A stretch of 6,226 nt of DNA, taken from NCBI GenBank assembly GCA_002336985.1, contig DDFE01000056.1:1916-8141 (forward strand). Reading direction: 5' to 3'. Positions 1-5,361 of this stretch are shown one piece after another. The position numbers were made by a program, and so were the translations under genes. How positions within the stretch are numbered: position 1 is the first letter of the stretch; every line of letters begins with the position of its first letter. This DNA comes from Sphingomonadales bacterium UBA1936 (GTDB taxonomy: Bacteria; Pseudomonadota; Alphaproteobacteria; Sphingomonadales; Sphingomonadaceae). Under the pieces are notes generated by a model that saw only the letters and a program-made list of their open reading frames with translations, did not search any database and was not told where the DNA came from.

Positions 1-614
1 CGGATCGCCTGGTTCGAGCCGGACGCGGGCGCGTCCAGCAGCGGCGTGTCGATGAAGCTCGGCATGATCGTGCGCGCCTTCACCCCGATTTCCGCCCATT
101 CGCGGTTAAGCGATTCCGTCATCGCGCGGACGCCGAACTTGGTCGCCGAATAGGCCGACATGCCCGCGCTCGCATAAATCCCCGCTGCCGATGACGTGCT
201 GACCAGCGCCGACCCCGGCGTCTTGCGCAGGTAAGGCAGTCCGCACTGCGCGCCCCAGAACACACCCTTCAGGTTGATATCGAGCACGCGTTCGATATCC
301 GCCGCGCTCATCGCCTCGATCGGCCCTCCAGTGCCGATGCCCGCATTGTTGAACAGCACGTCGATCCGCCCGCCGCTGACCTTCGCGAAATCGGCGAGCG
401 CAGTTTCCCAGGCACCGCGGTCGCGCACGTCCATGACATGCGTCGTGCTCGTGCCGTGCGGCAGCGAGGCTGCGGTCTCGGCAAGCCCGATCGCATTGAT
501 GTCGGCAAGGCCCACCAGCCAGCCCTTCGCGGCAAAGAACTGCGCCGTCGCGCGGCCGATGCCCGATCCGCCGCCAGTAATGAAGATCGCCTTGCGCGTG
601 GTGCCGTCGTCCAT
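1..614 (-). CDS. Classical short-chain dehydrogenase/reductase (SDR), C-terminus beyond the window
   Basis: This is an NAD(P)-dependent oxidoreductase with a Rossmann fold, probably cytoplasmic. The reverse-strand frame from ATG 614-612 stays open to the window edge and gives 204 residues of a protein that is usually about 250 long. Visible motifs are the cofactor loop TGGGSGIG (13-20), an acidic residue at the end of beta-2 (D38, which in this family favours NAD over NADP), DV (62-63), NNAG (89-92), N114, the catalytic serine S142 and YSATK with Y155 and K159. The full N-S-Y-K tetrad is therefore present. After it, the stretch near 183-193 with MPSFIDTP matches the usual cofactor-contacting loop. 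The start is supported by GGGGAG (624-629 on this strand) nine bases upstream. The substrate cannot be told: SDR sequence motifs do not fix it and the distal neighbours are outside the window. It is transcribed away from the ABC transporter. Confidence 0.93.
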   Translation of the reverse strand, partial: MDDGTTRKAIFITGGGSGIGRATAQFFAAKGWLVGLADINAIGLAETAASLPHGTSTTHVMDVRDRGAWETALADFAKVSGGRIDVLFNNAGIGTGGPIEAMSAADIERVLDINLKGVFWGAQCGLPYLRKTPGSALVSTSSAAGIYASAGMSAYSATKFGVRAMTESLNREWAEIGVKARTIMPSFIDTPLLDAPASGSNQAI

Positions 615-652
615 GCTTTATTTCTCCCCTGCACTGCTTCACACCGCAGCTT
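615..652. promoter_or_regulatory. 38-bp divergent gap between SDR and ABC ATPase genes
   Basis: Both start codons face away from this gap, so at least one promoter must overlap the opposite coding sequence. For the SDR, the minus strand offers TTGTCT, 17 bases, then TGTGAA, ending about 20 bases before its ATG; this is a weak match. For the transporter, TTGCGC (592-597) followed by CTTTAT (616-621) at 18 bases is weaker still. The SDR ribosome binding site lies in the gap, while the ATPase start has no evident Shine-Dalgarno sequence. The divergence is what I see; the promoter calls are guesses. Confidence 0.3.
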
Positions 653-1429
653 GTGAGCGGAGACAAGTCGAAATCTGGGCCGTCGGTGACGCTGAACGGC
701 GTGACCAAGACCTATGGCGGCACGCGCGCCCTCGACGATGTCTCGCTTGACGTTACGGCGGGCGCGTTCGTCGCGCTGGTCGGCGGGTCGGGATCGGGGA
801 AATCCACGCTGATCCGCACGATCAACCGGCTCGTGACGCCGGACGCCGGACACATCGAAATCGGGGGTGCGGACGTGCAGGATGGTCCTGCCCATCTGCT
901 GCGTCGGCGAATCGGCCATGTCATCCAGAACACCGGCCTGTTCCCGCACATGAGCGTCGCCGCGAACATCGCCATCGGCCTGCGTATCGCGGGCGAGCGC
1001 GACCCCGCGGCCCGGGTGGCCGAACTGCTCGACCTCGTCGACCTGCCGCGCGATTTCGCGAACCGTATGCATGCCACGTTGTCGGGCGGTCAGGCACAGC
1101 GCGTTGGCATTGCCCGTGCACTGGCAACGGCGCCGGGGCTTATGCTGCTGGACGAACCGTTCGGTGCGCTCGACCCGATTACCCGCGATGCGCTGGGCCG
1201 CGCCTATCGCGCGCTGCACGACCGGCTGGGGCTGACCAGCATCCTCGTGACGCACGACATGGCTGAGGCGTTGCTGATGGCCGATCGCGTCATCGTGCTG
1301 AAGGACGGCCGCATCGCCGCCGACTGCACGCCCGCCGAACTTCTGCGCGGCGAAGGCGGGGAGGCCGCGCGGGCGCTGGTCGAAGTGCCGAAAGGACAGG
1401 CCGAGCGGTTGGCGGAGATGACGCGGTGA
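653..1429 (+). CDS. ABC transporter ATP-binding protein, OpuCA/ProV (quaternary amine) type, no CBS domains
   Basis: Cytoplasmic ATPase subunit (258 residues) that powers the importer encoded next. Visible in order: aromatic A-loop Y21, Walker A from G44 to S51 (GGSGSGKS), Q-loop Q92 in the stretch HVIQNTGLFPHMSV (89-102), signature LSGGQ (143-147), Walker B LMLLDE (163-168) with catalytic E168, D-loop GALD (171-174) and switch histidine H201. The Q-loop context followed by LFPHM is characteristic of the osmoprotectant/glycine-betaine ATPases OpuCA, ProV and OsmV. Those often run to about 380-400 residues with two CBS domains that sense ionic strength; this protein stops right after the ATPase core, so that regulation is absent here. 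GTG 653 is the only usual start after the in-frame stop at 581-583, and it has no clear Shine-Dalgarno sequence. It is the first gene of a two-gene operon with the fused permease, separated from it by a REP-like repeat pair. Confidence 0.93.
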   Translation: MSGDKSKSGPSVTLNGVTKTYGGTRALDDVSLDVTAGAFVALVGGSGSGKSTLIRTINRLVTPDAGHIEIGGADVQDGPAHLLRRRIGHVIQNTGLFPHMSVAANIAIGLRIAGERDPAARVAELLDLVDLPRDFANRMHATLSGGQAQRVGIARALATAPGLMLLDEPFGALDPITRDALGRAYRALHDRLGLTSILVTHDMAEALLMADRVIVLKDGRIAADCTPAELLRGEGGEAARALVEVPKGQAERLAEMTR

Positions 1430-1445
1430 AACGGCGCACACATCT

Positions 1446-1482
1446 CCCTCTCCTCTTCAGGGGAGAGGGTCGGGGAGTGGGG
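1446..1482. repeat. REP-like palindromic repeat, left copy
   Basis: Bases 1446-1469 fold into a 10-bp stem (CCCTCTCCTC against GGGGAGAGGG, one G-U pair) with a TTCA loop. A G-rich tail follows to 1482. The whole 37-base unit matches the reverse complement of 1525-1561 at 33 of 37 positions by my count. It begins 16 bases after the ATPase stop codon. This is the form of repetitive extragenic palindromes seen as inverted pairs in many GC-rich Proteobacteria. There is no U-tract, so it does not look like an intrinsic terminator, but it may stabilise the 3' end of the upstream message. Confidence 0.8.
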
Positions 1483-1524
1483 CAGTGCGTTATCGACGAG
1501 TGCTGCCGTGTGTGGACCGAACTC

Positions 1525-1561
1525 CCCCTCTCCCTAACCCTCTCCCCTGAAGGGGAGAGGG
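1525..1561. repeat. REP-like palindromic repeat, right (inverted) copy
   Basis: Bases 1538-1561 form a perfect 10-bp stem, CCCTCTCCCC against GGGGAGAGGG, closed by a TGAA loop. The unit is inverted relative to 1446-1482, with 42 bases between the two. Its 3' arm ends seven bases before the ATG of the permease gene, so the repeat runs directly into the translation initiation region. Confidence 0.82.
1552..1561 (+). promoter_or_regulatory. Shine-Dalgarno sequence inside the 3' arm of the REP hairpin
   Basis: The purine run GGGGAGAGGG contains GAGG (1557-1560), eight bases before ATG 1569, which is a good ribosome binding site position. All ten bases are paired in the 1538-1561 hairpin. The 5' arm of that hairpin (1538-1547) is also fully complementary to 1460-1469 of the left copy, so a competing long-range pairing exists. 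The sequence and pairing are seen directly; any effect on translation is inference. Confidence 0.6.
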
Positions 1562-1568
1562 AACGATC

Positions 1569-3083
1569 ATGATCGACCGCCTTCTCCCACTCATCGCATC
1601 GCACATCCTGATCGCCAGCGCCGCCTTGGTGCTGGGTCTCATCCTCGCCCTGCCGCTCGGCGTATTCGCCGCGCGGCACCGGCGGGTGGAACAAGCGGTG
1701 CTGGGATTCGCCAGCCTCGTCCAGACGATCCCGTCGCTGGCATTGCTTGCCCTTTTCTACCCGCTGCTCCTTGCCATCCGAACGCTGACCGGTGCGCCCA
1801 TTTCACCGCTCGGCTTCCTGCCTGCGCTGCTCGCCCTCACGCTTTACGCGCTGCTGCCGATCCTGCGGAACATTGTCGTCGCCTTCCGCGGACTCGATAC
1901 CGACGTGCTGGAGGCAGCGGACGGCGTCGGCATGACCGCCTGGCAGAAACTGCGTTTCGTCGAGGCGCCGCTCGCGCTGCCGACCGTGATGGCGGGCATT
2001 CGTACGGCAGCGGTGTGGACGATCGGTGCGGCGACGTTGTCGACCACCGTGGGCCAGCCGTCTCTCGGCGACGTGATCTTCTCGGGGCTACAAACACAGA
2101 ACTGGGAGCTGGTTATCTGGGGCTGCGTCGCCGCTGCCGCGCTCGCGCTGACCGCCGATGCGTTGCTGGCGCTGGCCGAGCGTGGCATTTCAAGGGGACC
2201 GCGTATCCTGTGGATCGCCGCCCTCGCGCTGTTCGTCGCGGGGCCGGTCGCGGCGCTGGTGTCGCAAGCGCGTGAAACGCGGACAACCGTCACCATCGGC
2301 GCAAAGAGTTTTGCCGAGCAGTACATCCTCGCGCGCCTAATCGGGCACCGGCTGGAGGCGGCGGGATACCGCGTCCGCTACAAGGAGAACCTCGGGTCGG
2401 CAGTCGTTTTCGGTGCGGTCGCGAGCGGCGAGGTCGATGTCTATGTCGACTATGCCGGGACGCTCTGGACCAACGAGATGAAGCGGACCGACAATCCGCC
2501 GCGTGTCGAAATGGTCGCGGGTGTGTCCGCGTGGACGTTGAAGACGCGCGGCGTGACGACCTTGGGCCCGCTAGGCTTCGAGAATGCCTATGCGCTTGCA
2601 ATGCGCGGCGACGACGCGAAGCGGCGCGGGATCGTATCGATCAATGACCTGTCCCGCGCCGCGCCAGACTTGACTATGGGTGCTGATCTCGAATTCCTCG
2701 ACCGGCCCGAATGGGCGAAGCTGCGCGCCACCTATGACCTGAAATTCGCGCGGCAGCGGACGTTCAACCCGACCTTCATGTACGACGCGCTGAAGTCGGG
2801 CGACGCCGACGTCATCTCCGCCTTTTCCAGCGACGGGCGCATCGCGGCGGACGGACTCGTCGTCCTGGCCGATCCCCGGGGGGCGATCCCCAGTTACGAC
2901 GCGCTGCTGCTGCTCGGCCCGAAAGCGGCACGCGATGCGAAACTGGTTGCGACGCTCCGCCCACTCGTCGGCGCGGTGCCGGTCGACAAGATGCGCCAGG
3001 CGAACTTCATGGTCGACCGCGCGACGAACAAGAAGACGCCGGACGAGGCGGCAAAATGGCTGGCCGGGTCGATCGGCCGTTAG
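1569..3083 (+). CDS. Fused ABC permease and substrate-binding protein, OpuC/EgtU-type importer
   Basis: Inner-membrane importer subunit (504 residues) carrying its own periplasmic binding domain. Residues 1-205 are a ProW/OpuCB-type permease: hydrophobic segments near 8-33, 44-70, 80-104, 140-160 and 182-203, with the ATPase-docking EAA loop at 115-134 (EAADGVG, then VEAP). A further membrane helix (213-232) tethers residues 238-504, an OpuCC-like binding domain. Its landmarks are IGAKSFAEQ (243-251), ENLGS (273-277), VDVYVDYAGT (289-298), GFENAYALAM (336-345), EFLDR (375-379), SSDGRI (420-425) and IPSYDA (440-445). The family includes glycine betaine, carnitine and choline importers and, with this same fused layout, the ergothioneine importer EgtU; I cannot choose between these from sequence. 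No second permease is present, so a homodimer with two binding domains and two ATPases is expected. Its coding strand abuts a convergent gene with one base between stop codons. Confidence 0.92.
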   Translation: MIDRLLPLIASHILIASAALVLGLILALPLGVFAARHRRVEQAVLGFASLVQTIPSLALLALFYPLLLAIRTLTGAPISPLGFLPALLALTLYALLPILRNIVVAFRGLDTDVLEAADGVGMTAWQKLRFVEAPLALPTVMAGIRTAAVWTIGAATLSTTVGQPSLGDVIFSGLQTQNWELVIWGCVAAAALALTADALLALAERGISRGPRILWIAALALFVAGPVAALVSQARETRTTVTIGAKSFAEQYILARLIGHRLEAAGYRVRYKENLGSAVVFGAVASGEVDVYVDYAGTLWTNEMKRTDNPPRVEMVAGVSAWTLKTRGVTTLGPLGFENAYALAMRGDDAKRRGIVSINDLSRAAPDLTMGADLEFLDRPEWAKLRATYDLKFARQRTFNPTFMYDALKSGDADVISAFSSDGRIAADGLVVLADPRGAIPSYDALLLLGPKAARDAKLVATLRPLVGAVPVDKMRQANFMVDRATNKKTPDEAAKWLAGSIGR

Positions 3084-3084
3084 A

Positions 3085-3393
3085 TCACGGCTTCGTCACC
3101 GGCCCTGTCCAAACGTCCGCTTCCTGCACTTCCGCACGCCCGGACTTGCGATCATAGGCGCACAGCAACCGCTGCATCCGCCCGCGCTTGTCCGCACCAC
3201 GGATCATGCGGATCTCGGTGCCGATCGTGTCGGAAAAGCTGATCTTCTTGGCGAGCAGTTCCGGCCGCGCGAGGCCGGCCATGGCGATGCACGCGCGGTT
3301 CACGCGCTGGTTCATCTGGTTCCACGCCTGCGGCGTCGAAGCGGTCGCGGTCGTTGCCATCAGCGCAAGACCGCACGCAATCAGTCTTTTCAT
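3085..3393 (-). CDS. Small secreted protein with two mature cysteines, function unknown
   Basis: A 102-residue protein that I do not recognise by name. ATG 3393-3391 is chosen over the longer upstream reading because it begins a typical signal peptide (MKRLIACGLALMATTATA, predicted cleavage after A18) and is preceded by GAGGGAG (3400-3406 on this strand). The mature part is about 84 residues, basic in its second half, with cysteines at 35 and 78 that could form one periplasmic disulfide. The segment around C78, LLCAYDR followed by RAEVQE (76-82 and 86-91), resembles a pattern I have seen in uncharacterised alphaproteobacterial exported proteins; that is recollection, not a search result. It starts 16 bases after the lipase gene, so the two are likely co-transcribed. 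L4-I5-A6-C7 superficially looks like a lipobox but has no hydrophobic stretch before it. Confidence 0.75.
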   Translation of the reverse strand: MKRLIACGLALMATTATASTPQAWNQMNQRVNRACIAMAGLARPELLAKKISFSDTIGTEIRMIRGADKRGRMQRLLCAYDRKSGRAEVQEADVWTGPVTKP

Positions 3394-3409
3394 CCTTGGT
3401 CTCCCTCGG

Positions 3410-4549
3410 TCAGAATTTTCCGCAATCATTGGGTGCGCGCCGCCCGGCAAAGCGGTCATCGATCCAGTCGAGCGTTGCGGTTTCGCTGTCCTTCGCACTG
3501 GTCGCATGGCCGCCCGGCGTTGTCATCGGAATGTAGCGCACACGAACATTGTTCGCGCACAGTTTGCGCGCATAGGCATGCGTCACGTTCGACCCGACGA
3601 TGGCGTCCTTGGTATTCTGCGCGATCAGCATCGGCACGGACAGCTTGGCCGAGGGGCTGTTCTGCCGCGCGAGCCGTGCCCAGGGCTGGATGCGGCCGAG
3701 ATCGACATTCTTGAGGTCGCGGCGCAGCACGAGGATGCCCAGCATCATGCCGAGCTTCGGCGACTTGCCCAGCGTCACGCAATTGTTCTGCGCCAGCCTT
3801 GTGATGACGCCCGCAGTCGCCTTGTTGCCCAACGTGGACAGCGGCGCCCGGTAATGCTGCGACCAGCTGTAGGCCGCGAACGCGGTAAGGAAAGCGCGGA
3901 CGGACGGATCCGTCCCGGCGGTCAGGTTCTGGACGAGATCGGACGGCGGGGCTGCCGCCGCTGCACCGACGAGGGTCAGGTCGGGCGCATAGCTGCGCGC
4001 GAGCTGCGCGGTCCACAACGCCGCATGGCCGCCCTGCGATTCTCCCCAAACCGCGAACTTGCCGCCCGGCGCGGCTCCGCCCTGTCGCCAGCCCTGCACG
4101 GCGCGCACGGCGTCGAGTACGGCCTGCCCCGTGCTTTTCCCGACAAGGAACGGATGCGGCACCGCGCTACCAAGACCGGGATAATCGGGCGCGACAACGA
4201 TGTAGCCGCGCGACGTCGCGCCCGGCACGGCGGCGGTCGCGGCGAAGAAATTCGGGCTGGCCGAAGGCGTGCACTTGTCGACCACGCCCCATGCGCCGTG
4301 CGTCCACGCGAGGACCGGACGGCCGCCCGCAGGCGGCGGCCCATCGGGCACGATCACTGCACCTGTCACCTCGATCGGCGCACCACTGTCGCTGGTCGTC
4401 GTGTAGCGAATACGCCACGCGCGATTGCCAGCAGGAACGCCAGCCATCGGCTCGGCCGACACCATCATGCCGGGCCGCGTCGGTTGCGCGATTGCGGCCG
4501 CGGGTATCAGGACGAGGACGGCCAACCAGGCAAGCGCGCGAACCATCAT
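3410..4549 (-). CDS. Secreted alpha/beta hydrolase, secretory lipase (LIP) family
   Basis: A probable extracytoplasmic esterase or lipase of 379 residues. A signal peptide covers 1-21 (basic R4, hydrophobic 5-20, cleavage after AIA). Family landmarks follow: VLAWTHGAWG (79-88, oxyanion region), CTPS (93-96), VVAPDYPGLG (118-127), the nucleophile elbow GESQG (169-173) with S171, acid D315 in NTKD and base H348 in GGHATS. The triad spacing and the HPFLVGKS...LDAVRA segment (132-150) fit the family of Candida antarctica lipase A (Pfam LIP). Mature cysteines 93, 257, 331 and 376 are spaced so that two disulfides are plausible. Two ATGs are adjacent (4549-4547 and 4546-4544); GGAG lies four and seven bases upstream of them, so the second may be the true start. 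The longer frame to 4603 adds residues that would spoil the signal peptide. Acyl or ester substrate is unknown. Confidence 0.9.
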   Translation of the reverse strand: MMVRALAWLAVLVLIPAAAIAQPTRPGMMVSAEPMAGVPAGNRAWRIRYTTTSDSGAPIEVTGAVIVPDGPPPAGGRPVLAWTHGAWGVVDKCTPSASPNFFAATAAVPGATSRGYIVVAPDYPGLGSAVPHPFLVGKSTGQAVLDAVRAVQGWRQGGAAPGGKFAVWGESQGGHAALWTAQLARSYAPDLTLVGAAAAAPPSDLVQNLTAGTDPSVRAFLTAFAAYSWSQHYRAPLSTLGNKATAGVITRLAQNNCVTLGKSPKLGMMLGILVLRRDLKNVDLGRIQPWARLARQNSPSAKLSVPMLIAQNTKDAIVGSNVTHAYARKLCANNVRVRYIPMTTPGGHATSAKDSETATLDWIDDRFAGRRAPNDCGKF

Positions 4550-4553
4550 CCGA

Positions 4554-4557
4554 CTCC
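4554..4557 (-). promoter_or_regulatory. Shine-Dalgarno GGAG that fixes the lipase start
   Basis: GGAG on the minus strand stands four bases from the first and seven from the second of two tandem ATG codons. It argues against initiation at the upstream ATG at 4603 and slightly favours the second of the pair. Confidence 0.55.
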
Positions 4558-4608
4558 GTCCCTGTGGAAAGCGAAAGCTGTCACGAACGGCGCGGGGCGG
4601 CAACCGCG

Positions 4609-4641
4609 ATTATATATGCGGCTGCAGGTCGGCCTTTTCAA
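4609..4641 (-). promoter_or_regulatory. Candidate promoter for the lipase gene, inside the end of the lipoprotein gene
   Basis: The only strongly AT-rich run in this stretch reads CATATATAAT on the minus strand and includes a perfect TATAAT (4614-4609). A TTGAAA element lies upstream (4641-4636). The spacing is 21 bases to TATAAT but 17 to the overlapping CATATA and 19 to TATATA, so the pairing is imperfect. A transcript from here would have a leader of roughly 50-60 bases before the lipase ATG. It also overlaps the lipoprotein stop codon. Confidence 0.35.
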
Positions 4642-5221
4642 TCCGCCACGATTTCTGGTCGGTCGTGGCACCCGGCACATCGTTGACGCGGCGCAGGGTT
4701 ACCGGGCCGATCAGGTTGAACCGCTTTCCACCATCCCTCAGCGTGCCGTAGAGTTGCAGCGGCACTGTGACGTAACTCGACCCCGCTGCGCCCTCCGCCT
4801 TGCCGGGCCCGCCGACCAGAGGATGGACGTTCGCATATCTGTCCCACGACCTGGCGAAGGCGTCGGCGGTCATCCCGCTCGACTTGCCGCTGTTGCCCCA
4901 CAGCGCGTGGGCCGCAGCGAAATCGCGTTTTTCGAGCAGCGATCCATAGAGCTGCACGAGCTGCGCCGCGCCCTGCGGGCTTTCGGGCGTGATCTTGCCC
5001 TCGGCGACCGGCGTGCGGTCGTCGGGCAGGCCACCGGGAGTGCCGGGCGCGGGCGGCCAGTTCTCGTCGGTCTCGCTTTCGGGCGGAGTCATGCCGTCGG
5101 ACGGCGGCACGACGACATTCGTGCCCATCGCCTCGGGCTTGCTCGCGACGATGTCGTTCTTCGCGGCGGGGTTCTGGCATGCGGCCAGCGTCAGCGGGAT
5201 CAGGAGGAGCGCGTTTCTCAT
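4610..5221 (-). CDS. Lipoprotein with proline-rich linker and possible NTF2-like C-terminal domain
   Basis: A 203-residue protein of unknown function. ATG 5221-5219 starts a clear lipoprotein signal: R2, hydrophobic 4-11 and lipobox LAAC (12-15), so C15 should be lipidated. Q16 at the +2 position suggests sorting to the outer membrane. Residues 29-82 are rich in Pro, Gly, Asp and Glu and look like an unstructured tether. Residues 84-200 look folded: a helix with LVQLYGSLLEKRDFAAAHALW (88-108), then alternating strands including SYVTVPLQLYG (149-159) and LRRVNDVPG (176-184), ending in a WRI strand. This helix-then-sheet pattern is compatible with an NTF2-like fold, but that is my reading of the pattern only. 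The start has a poor Shine-Dalgarno sequence. The gene is divergent from uvrA and 60 bases upstream of the lipase gene, possibly in the same transcript. Confidence 0.82.
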   Translation of the reverse strand: MRNALLLIPLTLAACQNPAAKNDIVASKPEAMGTNVVVPPSDGMTPPESETDENWPPAPGTPGGLPDDRTPVAEGKITPESPQGAAQLVQLYGSLLEKRDFAAAHALWGNSGKSSGMTADAFARSWDRYANVHPLVGGPGKAEGAAGSSYVTVPLQLYGTLRDGGKRFNLIGPVTLRRVNDVPGATTDQKSWRIEKADLQPHI

Positions 5222-5325
5222 GAAACGCCAAGGCCCTGACGCGCGTTTTGGTTCCACCGCCCCCTTGCGAAAACGGCGGGGCGAGCCATCTTTAGCACCA
5301 TCTCCCGCGCCCCTTGCGCCACCCC

Positions 5326-5355
5326 TTGCCCGATGCGAACAAATCTGGAACAAAT
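5326..5355 (+). promoter_or_regulatory. Candidate uvrA promoter overlapping the LexA box
   Basis: TTGCCC (5326-5331) could serve as -35, with AACAAA (5349-5354, spacing 17) or ACAAAT (5350-5355, spacing 18) as -10. The LexA box would then lie in the spacer and run into the -10, a usual repressor position. Initiation would fall at about 5361-5362, at the start codon itself. Each hexamer is only a moderate match. Confidence 0.35.
5337..5351. promoter_or_regulatory. LexA operator (SOS box) of uvrA, alphaproteobacterial type
   Basis: The sequence GAACAAATCTGGAAC is a perfect GAAC-N7-GAAC direct repeat (GTTC-N7-GTTC on the other strand), the operator established for LexA of Alphaproteobacteria. 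It ends 10 bases before the uvrA ATG, and uvrA is a classic SOS gene. LexA bound here would block uvrA transcription until RecA-stimulated self-cleavage of LexA. It lies 115 bases from the divergent lipoprotein start, so joint control is possible but unproven. Confidence 0.88.
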
Positions 5356-5361
5356 GGACTT

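Noticed and set aside
106..708. A 200-codon minus-strand frame over the SDR region
   Set aside because: The neighbouring frame starting at 614 carries the full SDR motif set and a good ribosome binding site; this one is its shadow.
308..1441. A 377-codon minus-strand frame opposite the ABC ATPase
   Set aside because: It lies over an ATPase with every ABC motif intact, and its translation shows low-complexity Arg/Ala composition without motifs.
1446..1469. Left REP hairpin as an intrinsic terminator of the ATPase gene
   Set aside because: No U-tract follows, and the next gene is its obligate partner on the same strand; mRNA stabilisation or a plain REP element fits better.
2871..2893. C4-G6 tract and repeated GATCCCC inside the binding-domain coding region, as a possible phase-variable or frameshifted site
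   Set aside because: The frame continues correctly through the conserved IPSYDA motif on the far side, and a six-base tract is short for phase variation.
3075..3106. GGCCG and CGGCC arms flanking the convergent stop codons as a bidirectional terminator
   Set aside because: The stem is only 5 bp with a loop of about 22 bases and there is no flanking A/T run.
3371..3393. Lipobox L-I-A-C at residues 4-7 of the small secreted protein
   Set aside because: Only three residues precede it and no hydrophobic core comes before the cysteine. A type I signal peptide cleaved after residue 18 fits much better.
3188..5239. A 683-codon open frame on the plus strand, opposite the lipase and lipoprotein genes
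   Set aside because: It is antisense to two genes with clear signal sequences and family motifs. Its translation is rich in Arg, His and Ala with no recognisable domain, as expected for an open shadow frame in GC-rich DNA.
5251..5254. A second LexA half-site (GTTC) near the lipoprotein start
   Set aside because: There is no second GTTC or GAAC at the required 7-base spacing.
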